Assembly: GCA_026991225.1 (NCBI GenBank)
Contig: JALXCB010000179.1
Coordinates: 1-35,292 of the forward strand
Length of the DNA: 35,292 bases
Direction: 5' to 3'
Source of the DNA: Anaerolineae bacterium
GTDB taxonomy: Bacteria > Chloroflexota > Anaerolineae > J102
Positions 14,058-22,220 of the stretch are shown here, in pieces; positions within the stretch are counted from its first letter, which is position 1; every line of letters begins with the position of its first letter. The notes under the pieces were generated by a model. The model was not told where the DNA came from. It saw only the letters and a list, made by a program, of their open reading frames with translations, and did no database searches. A program made the position numbers and the translations under genes.

Positions 14058-14176
14058 TCGGAAAGCCCCCTTAAGAGGGCGTCGTTTCTAGCCCGGAGGT
14101 TCACCTCTGGGGCTCCAGGCGCAACGCGCCAATAATTTGAGACGCACCCGAAAGACCTCCCCAGGAGTGCGTTAGC
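14058..14176. other. Cluster of four hairpins in the 13877-14292 gap, possible structured RNA
   Basis: No gene is visible between the tRNA and the Nudix gene. Consecutive hairpins are GCCCCC/GAGGGC (14065-14080), AGCCC-GAGGT/ACCTC-GGGCT (14090-14114), GGCGC/GCGCC (14118-14130) and ACGCAC/GTGCGT (about 14143-14173). The rest of the gap is AT-richer and I see nothing definite in it. The cluster does not match any riboswitch, 6S, SRP or tmRNA signature I know. It could be a leader of the Nudix gene or part of a mobile element. Confidence 0.35.
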
Positions 14177-14292
14177 AGTTGCAAAAACGATATGGTTGGA
14201 GCAAAACTCTGATATTTTTCAGACGAAGACGGTTGGTTGTAAAATGATGGTCTCCCAATAGCCTCTTCATTCCTTGGATCGATTTTCGCGAC

Positions 14293-14970
14293 ATGCCCGA
14301 CTCCGACAACGCTTCCCTGGCCCGCACCCTGGCCCTCATCGCCGACGAACTGCGTTCCCTGGCCCATAACAACCTGCTCTTCACCGACGATCCCTACCAG
14401 ATTCAGCGCAACCGACGCGTGCTGGAACTGGCCGCGCAGCTGCAATCCCTGGCCGACGCCCGTCCTCCTGACGAGATCCAGCGCATCTTCTCCCAAGACC
14501 TGGGTTACATGACGCCTCTGGCCGTGGTAGACACGGCGGTAATCGATCCTGAAGAGCGGGTGTTGCTCATCCGTCGGGCGGACAACGGGCGGTGGGCGCT
14601 GCCAGGCGGGGCCTGCGACGTGGGCGAAACGCCCGCCGAGGCCGCGGCCCGCGAGACCTGGGAGGAAAGCGGCTACCGGGTGGAGATCACGCGGCTGCTG
14701 GGCGTGTTCGATGAGCGTCTCAATGGCGCGGAGAGCGGGCGGCATCTCTATGCCATGCTCTTCGCCGCGGTCCCCATCGACGGCGAGGCCCGACCGAGCA
14801 ACGAGACCCTGGAAGTGAGTTGGTTCAGTTGGGAGTCCATCCCCTGGAATGCGCTTTCGCCAAGTCATCATCGCAAGTTGCAGTACGTGATGCAATGGTG
14901 GTTGAATCCGAAGACGCCAGCCTACTTTGATTGGACTCCCTGGCAGCCGCCAGGGGGCGAAGCCGAGTGA
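14293..14970 (+). CDS. Nudix hydrolase with N-terminal helical extension
   Basis: A 225-residue cytoplasmic pyrophosphohydrolase. The Nudix box is complete at residues 106-128: G106, E112, R120-E121, E124-E125 and G127, following GGRWALPGG-type sequence. Residues 1-70 form a charged helical region like the N-terminal domain seen in a subgroup of ADP-ribose or nucleoside-diphosphate-linked Nudix enzymes. The usual substrates are a nucleoside diphosphate linked to another moiety; which one cannot be told from the box alone. The ATG follows directly on TCGCGAC without a strong Shine-Dalgarno. It is not obviously in an operon. Confidence 0.9.
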   Translation: MPDSDNASLARTLALIADELRSLAHNNLLFTDDPYQIQRNRRVLELAAQLQSLADARPPDEIQRIFSQDLGYMTPLAVVDTAVIDPEERVLLIRRADNGRWALPGGACDVGETPAEAAARETWEESGYRVEITRLLGVFDERLNGAESGRHLYAMLFAAVPIDGEARPSNETLEVSWFSWESIPWNALSPSHHRKLQYVMQWWLNPKTPAYFDWTPWQPPGGEAE

Positions 14971-15061
14971 ACTCGATCGTTTTAGGCGCAGGCCCCCCTC
15001 CTTTGGCTCCTCCTCCGCTTCGAGACGGGCGGGGGAGGACATATGGAAGGCGGATTGCCTA

Positions 15062-15125
15062 GCCGCCTGTCTGCCCAGGCGGACAGGCCCAACCGGGCGA
15101 AAACATGTCCCCGAAGGGGGACATG
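15062..15125. repeat. Hairpins in the 14971-15487 gap
   Basis: CCGCCTG/CAGGCGG (15063-15082) is followed by a perfect 9-bp stem CATGTCCCC-GAAG-GGGGACATG (15104-15125). Further GC-rich small palindromes continue to about 15330. The gap has no convincing gene; an open frame through it is repeat-derived. Only the promoter at 15394-15422 is a clear functional element. Confidence 0.55.
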
Positions 15126-15393
15126 CGGCGGAACGCCCTCGGACCTGAATTTATTCGGCGTATTCGGTGGGAAGCCGGGGGGAGCATCCCCGCCGCATCC
15201 AGGTAAACCAACAGTATCCTTCGTCGACCGGAAGGCCGGACGGAGGAGACCCTCATCTGATTCCCTTCCGCTGTTCTTCCCACTTACGGGGGAGATGAAG
15301 AGGGGCCTGGCCGCAGGCCTGCCGGGTTGCGACTTGGGTCGAACGGTTCACAACTCGTGCGCCCCCATTCTGAATCGCCTCCAACGATCGAAG

Positions 15394-15422
15394 TTGCATG
15401 AAGCCCAGGGGAATGGTATGCT
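15394..15422 (+). promoter_or_regulatory. Promoter of the DUF4332 gene
   Basis: TTGCAT (15394-15399), a 17-bp spacer and TATGCT (15417-15422). It leads to a leader of about 60 bases and an AAAGGAG ribosome binding site before ATG 15488. Confidence 0.6.
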
Positions 15423-15487
15423 AAACTGCAAATTGGCGCCTCACGTTTTTCCCTTATTCCTAACTTTCAACTCAAAGGAGCATCATC

Positions 15488-15892
15488 ATGGCGAAAATCG
15501 AAGCAATCGAAGGCATTGGTGACGCGTATGCTGCGAAATTGCGGGAGATCGGCATCAAGACCACCGAGCAATTCCTGGAACGCGCAGCCACCCGCAAAGG
15601 TCGCAAGGAGCTGGCTGAAACCCTTGATATCAGCGAAAAACTCATTCTGAAGTGGGCCAATCGCGCGGACCTTTTCCGCATCAAGGGTATCGGCGAGGAA
15701 TACTCCGATCTGCTGGAGGCCGCGGGCGTGGACACCGTGCCCGAGCTCGCCCAGCGCAATCCCGAGAACCTGCATCAGAAACTGTTGGAGGTCAACGCCG
15801 AGAAAAAGCTCGTGCGTCGGCCGCCCAGTCTGAAGGCGGTCAGCAGTTGGGTGGCGCAGGCCAAGGAGCTGCCCCGCGTGCTTTCCTACTGA
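15488..15892 (+). CDS. DUF4332 helix-hairpin-helix protein
   Basis: A 134-residue cytoplasmic protein made of two helix-hairpin-helix-like repeats. [19 protein letters not shown] (about 7-25) and [19 protein letters not shown] (about 65-83) are each followed by a helical segment with ELAETL- or ELAQRN-like sequence. This is the DUF4332 arrangement, related to the nonspecific DNA-binding or protein-binding repeats of DNA repair proteins. Function is unknown; DNA or nucleoprotein binding is an inference. It has its own good promoter, an AAAGGAG ribosome binding site and a terminator, so it is monocistronic. Confidence 0.85.
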   Translation: MAKIEAIEGIGDAYAAKLREIGIKTTEQFLERAATRKGRKELAETLDISEKLILKWANRADLFRIKGIGEEYSDLLEAAGVDTVPELAQRNPENLHQKLLEVNAEKKLVRRPPSLKAVSSWVAQAKELPRVLSY

Positions 15893-15923
15893 CGCTATTT
15901 CGGCTTCCATTTCATCCACGCGT

Positions 15924-15948
15924 CCTGCCTTCGCGGCAGGGCGTTTTT
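15924..15948 (+). terminator. Rho-independent terminator after the DUF4332 gene
   Basis: CCTGCC (15924-15929), loop TTCGC, GGCAGG (15935-15940), then GCGTTTTT. The stem with a T-run is typical. It lies 32 bases after the stop codon and just before the YigZ gene. Confidence 0.8.
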
Positions 15949-15963
15949 CATGGCCCGAACGTC

Positions 15964-16596
15964 ATGACCGCCAGCCGCTATCCCATCCCCGCCCGCACCC
16001 ATCGCGTCGAAGAGGAAATCCGCCGCAGCCGCTTCATCACCACCGTGGGCTACGCCCCGACGGTGGAGGCGGCCCGCGCGTTCATCCAGGCCATCCGCCG
16101 GGAATTTCCCGACGCCACGCACAACGTGTGGGCCTATCTCGTGGGGCCGCCGGGCGGAACCGCGCAGATGGGCTACAGCGACGATGGCGAGCCCCACGGC
16201 ACGGCCGGGCGTCCCGCGTTCACCGTGTTGCAGCACAGTGGCATTGGCGATATCGTGGCCGTGGTCACCCGCTATTTCGGCGGGACGAAGCTGGGGAAGG
16301 GCGGGTTGGTGCGGGCGTATAGCGGCGAGGTGAAGCTGGCGCTGGAGAGTCTGCCCCTGGGCGAGCATCGGGAGATGGCCGAGCTGGAGGTGGTCATCCT
16401 CTATTCGTTTGTCACGCCCTTGCAACGCCTCTTGCCCGACTATGAAGCTGAAATCCTGACGGAGGATTATGGCGCGGACGTGACCTATCGCCTGCGCCTG
16501 CCCGTGGAGCATGTCGGGGCCTTCACGGATGCCGTCATCGGACTCACCCACGGCGCGGCCTTAATCGAGGAGGTGGGCGATGGCGGAGCTGCGTAA
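15964..16596 (+). CDS. YigZ/IMPACT family protein
   Basis: A 210-residue protein of the YigZ/IMPACT (UPF0029) family. The N-terminal domain has [12 protein letters not shown], then the family signature [14 protein letters not shown] followed by [21 protein letters not shown]; a smaller ferredoxin-like domain makes the C-terminal part. Eukaryotic IMPACT modulates translation-stress signalling. The bacterial role is unsettled and probably linked to translation or RNA. The ATG at 15964 matches the family start. Its 3' end overlaps the next gene by 17 bases, indicating translational coupling. Confidence 0.9.
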   Translation: MTASRYPIPARTHRVEEEIRRSRFITTVGYAPTVEAARAFIQAIRREFPDATHNVWAYLVGPPGGTAQMGYSDDGEPHGTAGRPAFTVLQHSGIGDIVAVVTRYFGGTKLGKGGLVRAYSGEVKLALESLPLGEHREMAELEVVILYSFVTPLQRLLPDYEAEILTEDYGADVTYRLRLPVEHVGAFTDAVIGLTHGAALIEEVGDGGAA

Positions 16597-16963
16597 AGAT
16601 ATCCTCCTCTCCTCGGCCGACTGGCAGAGCCGCACGCTGATCCTGGCCGAACTGCAGGAGTTAGGCTACGAGGTCATGGCCGTGCCCGGCGTGAAATACG
16701 CCATCAACGCCGCGCTCAAGGGGCTCATCGATCCGCCCCTGCTGATCATCGACGTGTACGGTGACGAGAGCGCGACGCCCGACGAAGTGCGGGGGCTGAT
16801 CACCCTCTTCCGGCATCGCCCGACCATCCTCCTGACCCCCGTCTTCGACCAGGCCCGGTGGGAGTCCCTGCGCGGGGAAGTGGCTCGCTATTTCCGCCGC
16901 CCCATCCGCGTCGGCGATGTCATCCAGGGCGTCCAGCAACTCCTTCCCACTGATCACCGATGA
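16580..16963 (+). CDS. Receiver-like hypothetical protein
   Basis: A 127-residue cytoplasmic protein. The alternating beta/alpha pattern, a hydrophobic strand ending [11 protein letters not shown] at about residues 53-63 and a later strand TILLTPV suggest a CheY-like receiver fold. The acidic pair normally near the N-terminus and the conserved late lysine are not clear, so phosphorylation is doubtful. It overlaps the YigZ gene. The final residues LPTDHR come from the GATCAC-type repeat at 16955-16983, so the original end may have been altered. Confidence 0.6.
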   Translation: MAELRKDILLSSADWQSRTLILAELQELGYEVMAVPGVKYAINAALKGLIDPPLLIIDVYGDESATPDEVRGLITLFRHRPTILLTPVFDQARWESLRGEVARYFRRPIRVGDVIQGVQQLLPTDHR

Positions 16964-16983
16964 CCGATCACTGATTACTGATG
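16955..16983. repeat. Short TGATCAC/TGATTAC tandem repeat at two converging gene ends
   Basis: Degenerate copies of a unit like CACTGATCACCGATGAC run across the ends of two converging genes and supply the last codons of both. A matching stretch, CACTGATCACTGATGAC, lies at 20767-20783 and ends gcvPA. The two minus-strand genes therefore end alike, in VISNQ and VISDQ. Confidence 0.6.
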
Positions 16984-17783
16984 ACTGGCCTCAGGGGCGG
17001 GTTGGGGAAATGGCGGGCCGCGAGGGCGTCCCAGGCCCTGTCGGTCATGATGGCGGTCAGTGCGTCGTCGACGGCGTCCGCCAGCTTGGGGGCCTGTTTG
17101 GGCAGCACGATGACGTAAGGGTCGGAAACCAGGGGGGGCGCGTGGATGCGCAACCCCTGTTTGGGATAGAGGGCCGCGGTTACCACGTCTACGATGGCCG
17201 CGTCCACCTCGCCCGACAGCACCGCATCCAGGGCCTCGTCCGGCGTCTCTGTACGAAAGATGGCTGTGAGTCCCTGCGCCCGGGCCCAGGAATCGCCCTG
17301 GCCACCCCATTCCACCGCCACCTGGGCCGAGGTCAGTTGATCGGGCGAAGCGATGGCGCTGTCCACGCGCGTAACCATGACCAGGCCGCCCTCGAAATAG
17401 GGCTGACTGTATCGCACATCCTCGGTCAGGCGCTCGTCCAACGGGAAGGCGGAGATCACCACGTCGGCCTTGCCCGCCATCACTGCATCGGTCAGGCCGT
17501 CGAAGGCAATGGGCAGGAAGGTGACGGGGATATTCAGCCGCCGCCCGATCTCTCGGGCCAGATCCACGTCGAGCCCTACGAGCCGCCCGCTGGCGTCGGT
17601 GGATTCGAAAGGCGGAAAGCTGGGGTCCAGGGCTACCCGCAGAGCCTCGCCCTTTTGCAATCGATCCCAGGTGGCGTCTTGTCCGCGCAACAACAATGCC
17701 CACAGCAGGGCCACGCCGACCACGGCGATGGCCATGCGGGCGGCGAATACGAGCCAGTCGCGGCGGATCATGGAGTTCAGCAT
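16968..17783 (-). CDS. Membrane-anchored family-3 solute-binding protein
   Basis: A 271-residue protein with an N-terminal hydrophobic segment at about 13-33 and no lipobox cysteine, so it is either exported with a cleaved signal or held by a signal anchor. The rest is a family-3 binding domain of the amino-acid type: DPSFPPFESTD, GLDVDLAREIGRRLNIPV, DGLTDAVMAGKADVVISAFPLDERL, and a second lobe with AAIVDVVTAALY. It overlaps the end of the ATP-NAD-kinase-like gene by 7 bases, so it belongs to the gcv transcription unit. No permease is present here. A ligand-sensing role or an amino acid linked to glycine metabolism is possible but unproven. Confidence 0.85.
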   Translation of the reverse strand: MLNSMIRRDWLVFAARMAIAVVGVALLWALLLRGQDATWDRLQKGEALRVALDPSFPPFESTDASGRLVGLDVDLAREIGRRLNIPVTFLPIAFDGLTDAVMAGKADVVISAFPLDERLTEDVRYSQPYFEGGLVMVTRVDSAIASPDQLTSAQVAVEWGGQGDSWARAQGLTAIFRTETPDEALDAVLSGEVDAAIVDVVTAALYPKQGLRIHAPPLVSDPYVIVLPKQAPKLADAVDDALTAIMTDRAWDALAARHFPNPPLRPVISNQ

Positions 17784-18955
17784 GGGATTGAAGTGGGAGC
17801 CGGGAAACCGGGAAAACTGGTTTGGCCCGCGCCTGCCGCCCGCACCGGATACACGATGGCTTCCCGCACGCCCGTGATAACCTGGACATACCCCTTGAAC
17901 AGAGCGTCCACTTCAGGGTCGCCGCTATCCACCAGCAGGGGGCGGTGCTCTAGGCGGTGGATTTTGTCGCGCGTCGCCACCACGATGAGCCCTTTGGGCC
18001 CGACGCGGCGCAGCACCTCCGGGCTGATCTGCTGGTTTCCCCGTCCGAACAGAAATCCCTGCCCGCCGATGGGCGTGACGATGATTTTGACGCGGGGCGC
18101 GTGTTCCTGTACCAGAGCTTCGATCTGCCGGGCGTTCAAATCCCGCCCTGCCAGCCTGCCATCCCGCACCGCGTCCACGCCCAACAGAGTTTTGGGCAGG
18201 CCCAAACGCTGAAAAATGGCCCGAGTGGTCGTGCCCGGCCCCACCACATACAGCCAGCCGGGCCGCATGTGCGCCACCACCTCCTCGGCGATGGCATCCT
18301 GGGCCGCGGCCTCGCTGGGCGCGCTGGCGGCCTTCATGCCTTGCAGAAAACGGCGGCCCGAGGGCGTCTTCATGTACCCATACAGCCGGGCGGCGACGAC
18401 GCCCTGGCGGAAGGCCTCCTCATCGATGTCCATCACCTCGGCCAGGATCAGCTCCTGGATGCGGCCTTCGAGAAAGTCTCGGGCCAGCCAGCCCGCGGCT
18501 TCCGGGCTGACCGCGTAGACCGCGGAGTGGATCTTGACCCCGGCGGGGACGCCGATGACGGGCAGGGTTTCGCCGATGGCTTCGTACACGTTCCTGGCCG
18601 TGCCGTCGCCGCCGGCGAAGAGGAGGAGTGCGATGCCTGCGTCCCGCATCTGCCGCGCGGCCCGCCGGGTGTCCTCGGGCGTGGTGCGCCCCGGCTCGAT
18701 GCGCCCGAGGACCCGCGGCTCGAAGCCCGCCTCGCGCGCCGCATCCTCACCCATCTCCCCTGGATAGCTGATGATTTCCAGCCGCTCCCGCAGGGGCAGG
18801 AGCGTCTTCAGCGCCCGGACAGCCCGTTTTCCCGCTTCCGGCCGCGCGCCCAGGGCCAGGGCCCGGCGCTGCACGTCGATCCCGTCGCTGCCCTTCAGCC
18901 CGGCGCGGCCTCCCAGCCCCGCTACCGGGTTGACGATGAGTCCGAGTCTGGCCAT
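17777..18955 (-). CDS. ATP-NAD kinase-like protein (COG3199 type)
   Basis: A 392-residue cytoplasmic protein with the NAD/diacylglycerol-kinase fold. LGLIVNPVAGLGG opens the chain, and the catalytic loop FAGGDGTARN is at about 113-122, followed by VIGVPAGVKIHSAVYA. Family members are predicted ATP-NAD kinases and are larger than classic NadK. The C-terminal half has VVGPGTTTRAIFQ and VTPIGGQGFLFGRGNQQ. It starts 34 bases inside the end of gcvPB, so it is translationally coupled with glycine cleavage genes. A role in supplying NADP near a one-carbon pathway is an inference. Confidence 0.85.
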   Translation of the reverse strand: MARLGLIVNPVAGLGGRAGLKGSDGIDVQRRALALGARPEAGKRAVRALKTLLPLRERLEIISYPGEMGEDAAREAGFEPRVLGRIEPGRTTPEDTRRAARQMRDAGIALLLFAGGDGTARNVYEAIGETLPVIGVPAGVKIHSAVYAVSPEAAGWLARDFLEGRIQELILAEVMDIDEEAFRQGVVAARLYGYMKTPSGRRFLQGMKAASAPSEAAAQDAIAEEVVAHMRPGWLYVVGPGTTTRAIFQRLGLPKTLLGVDAVRDGRLAGRDLNARQIEALVQEHAPRVKIIVTPIGGQGFLFGRGNQQISPEVLRRVGPKGLIVVATRDKIHRLEHRPLLVDSGDPEVDALFKGYVQVITGVREAIVYPVRAAGAGQTSFPGFPAPTSIPC

Positions 18956-20508
18956 TTGTCACGCTTCTTCAGATAGGCCCGCCAGGTCATGGCCCACAGG
19001 TCGGGGTCATCGAGGGGGGCGGGGTTGATGCGGTGGATGGGGCCGTTGTGGGGGGCGGACCGCACCCGGTCGGGGTTCTCGTAGGCCTCCTGCGCGGCCC
19101 GGGCGAGGATGGCCGCGTATTCATCCAGTTCTTCGCGGGTGTAGGATTCGGTGGGCTCCAGAGTGACGGGTTCGGGCACAAACCAGGGGTGATGGCTGAG
19201 CCAGTATTGCACGCCGAAATCCCCCGCGCGGCGCCCCAAATCCTCGGTGCCGACGCCGGTCTCCCGCGCGAGCTGCTCCCAACTGTACCGCACCTGTTCG
19301 ATGCGGCGATGGCCCTGGGCGAAGGGCGCGTCCACGCCGCGGATTTCCAGGATGCGCTTCATCAGGTAGTTGTTGTTGAGCGCGGCGACTTCCGCCACCT
19401 CGCGCAAGCCTGCCGCACCCATGCGCATGGCCCAGGCGAACGCGCGCAGCACGACCCCGACATTGCCATACCACATGGCCACCTTGCCGATGCTCTTGGG
19501 GCGGTCGAAGTTCAGGAAGTAGCGCTCGCCGTCGAAATCCACCAGGGGGACGGGCAGATAGGGGGCGAGCTTCTCGGTGACGCCGATGGCGCCTGCGCCC
19601 GGGCCGCCCGAGCCGTGCGGCGAGGAGAAGGTCTTGTGCAGGTTGAAGTGGCAGAGGTCGAAGCCCGCTTCGCGGGCGCGGGTGACGCCCAGAATGCCGT
19701 TGGCGTTGGCCTGGTCGTGGACGCACAGCCCGCCCGCTTCGTGCACGATGCGGGTGAATTCGGCGATGTGGGGGTTGAAGATGCCGGTGTCCTCCGGGTT
19801 CGTGATGAAAAGGGCCGCGGTGCGTTCGGAGACCGCGGCCTTGAGCGCATCCACCGAGGGGTAGCCGGTTTCGGGGTCGGGATAGAGGATGATGGCTTTG
19901 TAGCCCGCGGCCACGGCCGCGGCTGCGTCCGAAGGGTGGGAGAAGAGGGTGGTGATGATCTCATCCCGATGGCTTTCGCCCCGGTCGGCGTGATAGGCCC
20001 GGACGATGGCGGCGTTGGCGTAGATGCCGGCGGAGCCCGATTGCGGCTGGAGGGAGAAGCGGTCCATGCCCGAGATGGCTTTGAGGATGTCCTCGAACCG
20101 GGCCATGATCTCGAGGATGCCCTGGACGGTCTCCTCATCCTGCAGGGGATGGAGTTCGGCGAAGTCGGGAGAGCGGGCCAGTTTTTCGTTGATTTTGGGG
20201 CTGTATTTCATGGTGCAGGTGCCCTGGCCCGCGTCGATGATGAGGTCGGCTCCCAGCGTTTCCTGAGAGAGGCGCAGGTAGTGGCGCAGCACCTGCGGTT
20301 GGGTGAGTTTGGGCAGGGCGGGGGGCCGGGCGCGGCGCAGGGAGGCGGGAATGCGGGCCTGGGGGTCGCCCGCCGCCTGGAGGACGCCGGGCTCGGGCCG
20401 CGGGGGCAGGATGCCGCGCAATCCCGGCTGGCTCAGCTCGAAGATGATGGGTTCGTCCCATCGGGCCTGGTGAAAGCGGCGGGGTTCAGGAGGAAGGGTG
20501 GGGGGCAT
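18922..20508 (-). CDS. gcvPB: Glycine dehydrogenase (decarboxylating) subunit 2
   Basis: The PLP-binding subunit of the two-part P-protein of the glycine cleavage system. With GcvPA it decarboxylates glycine and passes the aminomethyl group to the lipoyl H-protein. The 528-residue length is slightly above the usual 470-520. It begins with EPIIFELSQPG; the PLP lysine is about K292 in NLHKTFSSPHGSGGPG, and PEDTGIF, HDQANANG and LEPTESY-type sequence are as expected. It is the second gene after gcvPA on the minus strand, separated by a 257-bp repeat-filled gap, and overlaps the ATP-NAD-kinase-like gene. No Shine-Dalgarno is seen before the ATG. gcvT and gcvH are not in the window. Confidence 0.95.
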   Translation of the reverse strand: MPPTLPPEPRRFHQARWDEPIIFELSQPGLRGILPPRPEPGVLQAAGDPQARIPASLRRARPPALPKLTQPQVLRHYLRLSQETLGADLIIDAGQGTCTMKYSPKINEKLARSPDFAELHPLQDEETVQGILEIMARFEDILKAISGMDRFSLQPQSGSAGIYANAAIVRAYHADRGESHRDEIITTLFSHPSDAAAAVAAGYKAIILYPDPETGYPSVDALKAAVSERTAALFITNPEDTGIFNPHIAEFTRIVHEAGGLCVHDQANANGILGVTRAREAGFDLCHFNLHKTFSSPHGSGGPGAGAIGVTEKLAPYLPVPLVDFDGERYFLNFDRPKSIGKVAMWYGNVGVVLRAFAWAMRMGAAGLREVAEVAALNNNYLMKRILEIRGVDAPFAQGHRRIEQVRYSWEQLARETGVGTEDLGRRAGDFGVQYWLSHHPWFVPEPVTLEPTESYTREELDEYAAILARAAQEAYENPDRVRSAPHNGPIHRINPAPLDDPDLWAMTWRAYLKKRDKWPDSDSSSTR

Positions 20509-20529
20509 GGTTACTCGGGTATGAAAATA

Positions 20530-20553
20530 GGATTCGGATCAGGATTAGGATTG
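20530..20553. repeat. GGATTA-like hexamer array, 4 units, upstream of gcvPB
   Basis: Four head-to-tail hexamers, GGATTC, GGATCA, GGATTA, GGATTG, lie 22 bases before the gcvPB start. Similar arrays precede gcvPA (22178-22220) and lie inside the nuclease gene (35233-35268). Confidence 0.75.
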
Positions 20554-20554
20554 A

Positions 20555-20765
20555 GATCGCCAGGCCGACGTTGAGCGAGCCTGCAACGGGCGTGAAACGT
20601 CAAACGTGAAACGTCATGTCCTCACGCATCACGTTTCACTCGTCACGCCATCGGCTTCCCGCGCCTCTCTGGCCGCGGGGCGTTTTCGTCGGTATCGGCG
20701 AGCTTTCGCTCGTGACGCCTGCTATGAAAAGAGAACGCAGATTTGCGCAGATACACCGCAGATTC
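20555..20765. repeat. Composite intergenic repeat, copy C, between gcvPA and gcvPB
   Basis: From left to right: a GTTGAGCGAGCCTGCAACGG module; the hairpin part 20590-20648 with CGTGAAACGTCAAACGTGAA arms and a TCACGCATCACGTTTCAC right side; then the module GGCCGCGGGGCGTTTTCGTC (about 20651-20730) shared with 22313-22387 and, inverted, 24491-24569. AACGCAGATTTGCGCAGAT-type sequence follows to the gcvPA stop. There is no gene in this gap. Confidence 0.8.
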
Positions 20766-22169
20766 TCACTGATCACTGATGACTTTATTGAGGGTGTGGA
20801 CGAGCCGGTCGATATCGGCCTGCGTATGCTGTTCGGTGATGCAGTAGAGGGCGGACTGGCCCAGGGCAGGGAATTCCCGGCTGAGGTCGTGACCGCCGAA
20901 GACGCCTTGCGCTCTCAAGCCGCGGTTGATTTCGGCCACGGTCAGGCCCGTGGCGTTGAAATCCACCACGAATTCGTGAAAATGGGCCGCCTGGAAGCGG
21001 GGAGCGCGCACGCCGGGCAGGGCGTCCAGGCGCTGCATGGCGTACGCGGCTCGGGCCAGCAGGGTCTCTCCCAGCTCGACCATCCCCTGGGGCCCCATCA
21101 GGGCCAGATAGACGCCCGCGGTGATGGCCCAGAGGTTGGCGGCCGTGCCTGTGAATTCTTTGGCCCGCTCGCGATGGGCGAAGGAGGTGCGCTCGAACGC
21201 GACCTCGCCGAAGCCGAATTCACCGGGTTCGGTGGTGGGCGTGATGCCATAGAGGCGGCTGGGGAATTCCATGACGAAGGTGGGGTCGTCGCGGGTGGCG
21301 ATGAAGCCGCCATGCCCGCCGCCAAACTGCATGTGCACGCCCAACGGCTGGATGTCCCCGCAGGCGATGTCCGCGCCGTAGTCGGCCGGAGGCGCAAGGA
21401 GGCCCAGGGTGATGGGGTTGACGTAGGCGACGGCCAGTGCGCCATGCGCATGGGCCAGTTGTACGATCTCGGGCGCCTGCGCCTCCAGCACGCCCAGATA
21501 GCCGGGATTCTCGAAGAAGACCGCGGCGACCTGGTCGGACAGGGCCTCTGCCAGCGCGTCCAGGTCGATGAGGCCGGTGTGGGGGTGTGTGGGCAGGGAT
21601 CGGAGGGTCAGTTCGGGCTGGCAATAGTCGCGGAATTTGGCGGCCATGCGGGGGGAGATGGCGTCGGGAACCAGGGCGACGCGGCGGCGGGTGATGCGGC
21701 CCGCCATGCGCAGGGCCGTGGCAGCGGCTTGATAGCCGTCGTAGGTGGGAATGTTGACCACGTCCATGTTCAGCAGCTCCCCCATCATGCTGGTGAACTC
21801 GAACAGGGCCTGGAATTTGCCGTGGTCGGTGTAGGTTTTGCCGGCGTAGGCCGTGAGGAATTCCCCCCGGGCGTTGATCTCGTCGCACACCGCGGGCACA
21901 TAATGCTGGTAGCAGCCGCCGCCCAGAAAGCTGAGGTTGTCGGCGCAGGAGGCGTTCTTTTTCAGCAAACCGGTGATGAACCGGGCCAGTTCCGCTTCCG
22001 ATTCGATGGGCGGCGGCAGGTCGAGGGGGCCCTGGAAGCGCAGTTCGGGGGGAATGTCTTCGTACAGCTCCTCGATGTTTTCCGCGCCGATGGCGTCGAG
22101 CATGGCCCGTTTGATGCGCGGCTCGGCGTTGGGGATGTAGGGATGGATGAAGGGCGGGCGGTCGGGCAT
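20766..22169 (-). CDS. gcvPA: Glycine dehydrogenase (decarboxylating) subunit 1
   Basis: The 467-residue partner of GcvPB in the glycine cleavage P-protein. Family landmarks: HPYIPNAEPRIKRAML at the start, IPPELRF, FLGGGCYQHYVPAV, GKFQALFEFTSMMGELLNMDVVN, YDGYQAAATALRMA, FFENPGYLG and GDIQPLGVHMQFGGGHGG. ATG 22169 is chosen since it gives the family N-terminus; the open frame upstream is made of hexamer and hairpin repeats. The last five residues, VISDQ, come from a TGATCACTGAT repeat. It is the first gene of the gcvPA-gcvPB-kinase-like-binding protein unit. No glycine riboswitch signature is seen upstream. Confidence 0.95.
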   Translation of the reverse strand: MPDRPPFIHPYIPNAEPRIKRAMLDAIGAENIEELYEDIPPELRFQGPLDLPPPIESEAELARFITGLLKKNASCADNLSFLGGGCYQHYVPAVCDEINARGEFLTAYAGKTYTDHGKFQALFEFTSMMGELLNMDVVNIPTYDGYQAAATALRMAGRITRRRVALVPDAISPRMAAKFRDYCQPELTLRSLPTHPHTGLIDLDALAEALSDQVAAVFFENPGYLGVLEAQAPEIVQLAHAHGALAVAYVNPITLGLLAPPADYGADIACGDIQPLGVHMQFGGGHGGFIATRDDPTFVMEFPSRLYGITPTTEPGEFGFGEVAFERTSFAHRERAKEFTGTAANLWAITAGVYLALMGPQGMVELGETLLARAAYAMQRLDALPGVRAPRFQAAHFHEFVVDFNATGLTVAEINRGLRAQGVFGGHDLSREFPALGQSALYCITEQHTQADIDRLVHTLNKVISDQ

Positions 22170-22177
22170 GGGGGATG

Positions 22178-22220
22178 GGATTCGGATCAGGATCAGGATT
22201 AGGATCAGGATTCGGGATTG
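22178..22220. repeat. GGATTA-like hexamer array, about 7 units, upstream of gcvPA
   Basis: Units in order are GGATTC, GGATCA, GGATCA, GGATTA, GGATCA, GGATTC and a GGGATTG end. The array begins 8 bases before the gcvPA start codon in the transcript sense, where the ribosome binding site would normally be. Confidence 0.8.
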
